A stretch of 33,833 nucleotides of DNA from Ramlibacter sp. (lineage in GTDB: Bacteria; Pseudomonadota; Gammaproteobacteria; Burkholderiales; Burkholderiaceae_C): positions 1 through 33,833 of the forward strand of contig NZ_JAQGNQ010000019.1 of assembly GCF_028291745.1 (NCBI RefSeq). The letters are read 5' to 3'. The notes beneath the pieces were generated by a model. The model was not told the origin of the DNA and did not search any database. It saw nothing but the letters and a program-made list of their open reading frames with translations. Positions 33,471-33,833 of the stretch are shown here, in pieces. The stretch's first letter is position 1; each line of letters opens with the position of its first letter. The position numbers and the translations under genes were made by a program.

Positions 33471-33833
33471 CCGCTCCCCGGTCATGGGACGTCATTGCGG
33501 GCGTGACTCGCCGTCGTGAATCCCGGTCAAGACCCACTGCTGTCCGGAATGGGACGTTCCAGCATGTGCCTGTTCAGAGGCCGAGCGTCGTGCAGGACCA
33601 GCGACCTGGGGCGGCAAAGCCGCATGCGGGCGGGCTGCGGCGCGCGGCGGGGCGTCCCGATCGCGCCAGGCGCGATCGGGCAACCTGCGCTGGCCGGTCT
33701 TGCGGCCCGCGCGGCCGAACTCGCTGCGAGTTTGACTGCTGCGCAGCCAAACTCTCCGCTCGATCACACGTCCGCGAGTCAGTGCACGTACGCGGGGCTC
33801 GATTCGCGCTACGCGCTCTCGTAGCCCCGCTGG
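33471..33833. other. Structured, probably non-coding, repeat-like region at the right edge
   Basis: No convincing gene. It contains a 12-bp perfect inverted repeat (CCCGATCGCGCC-A-GGCGCGATCGGG, 33656-33680), AACTCG-CTG-CGAGTT near 33718-33732, GCGGGGCT paired with AGCCCCGC at the far end, and a 9-bp direct repeat ATGGGACGT at 33484-33492 and 33549-33557. CGTCATTGCGGGCG near 33490 resembles a widespread intergenic repeat type. The open frames on both strands follow these palindromes and have no protein-like composition. Confidence 0.45.

Noticed and set aside
33492..33824. Open frames of 91 and 102 codons on opposite strands at the right edge
   Set aside because: Both follow the palindromes of a repeat-like region, are Arg/Ala/Gly-biased, and show no domain or ribosome-binding site.
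1..33833. CRISPR arrays, phage, integrase, transposase or defence islands
   Set aside because: No repeat-spacer pattern and no such protein families seen on either strand.

Overview
The window is high-GC bacterial DNA with densely packed genes, frequent ATGA/GTGA overlaps and gene families typical of Burkholderiales. I read it as chromosomal DNA of a Comamonadaceae-like betaproteobacterium (Ramlibacter/Variovorax type). This is inferred from gene content and style, with no database search. I see no CRISPR array, prophage, transposase or tRNA.

Layout. (1) 1-320: the upstream region of an rRNA operon that points out of the window to the left, with a boxA-like leader and three tandem copies of a -10/start-site motif. 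(2) 309-3034, minus: a two-subunit molybdenum hydroxylase of the isoquinoline 1-oxidoreductase type. (3) 3148-6845, plus: an ABC-F ATPase (uup) and a phospholipase D/cardiolipin synthase-like lipoprotein. (4) 6852-13323: a MocR regulator diverges from a tight gene train: LysE exporter, EamA exporter, aminotransferase, GST, PhzF-like isomerase and glyoxalase-like protein. (5) 13385-16174: histidine phosphatase, an EptA/MCR-type phosphoethanolamine transferase and a small thioredoxin-like protein. (6) 16308-18915: small stress-type proteins (KGG protein, cyanase, NTF2-like, a 58-aa protein, a Rho_N-like basic protein, a CBS pair).

(7) 19080-25902, minus: the most interesting block. Gene families, the order kguE-kguK-kguD, the LacI-family regulator and the palindrome GAAACCGGTTTC together match the PtxS-controlled 2-ketogluconate (kgu) pathway of Pseudomonas. 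The MFS permease KguT is replaced by a complete four-gene polar-amino-acid-type ABC importer. Two operators flank a TATAAT box ahead of the first permease, and a third lies directly before the regulator's own start codon. The proposed route is ABC uptake of 2-ketogluconate, phosphorylation by KguK, reduction by KguD to 6-phosphogluconate, and entry into Entner-Doudoroff metabolism.

(8) 25941-33470: a creatininase-family hydrolase, a homodimeric pyruvate-dehydrogenase-type E1 without E2/E3 that diverges from an Lrp/AsnC regulator (an arrangement like mdeB/mdeR), two copies of a GGGTGGG-ended palindromic repeat (one supplies the E1 stop codon), an AlaX tRNA-editing protein and a DsbD/ScsB-type thiol reductase. 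(9) 33471-33833: structured, probably non-coding repeat-like DNA.

Start codons were chosen from Shine-Dalgarno sites, overlaps and family N-termini. Most genes look intact; I found no convincing frameshift or pseudogene.
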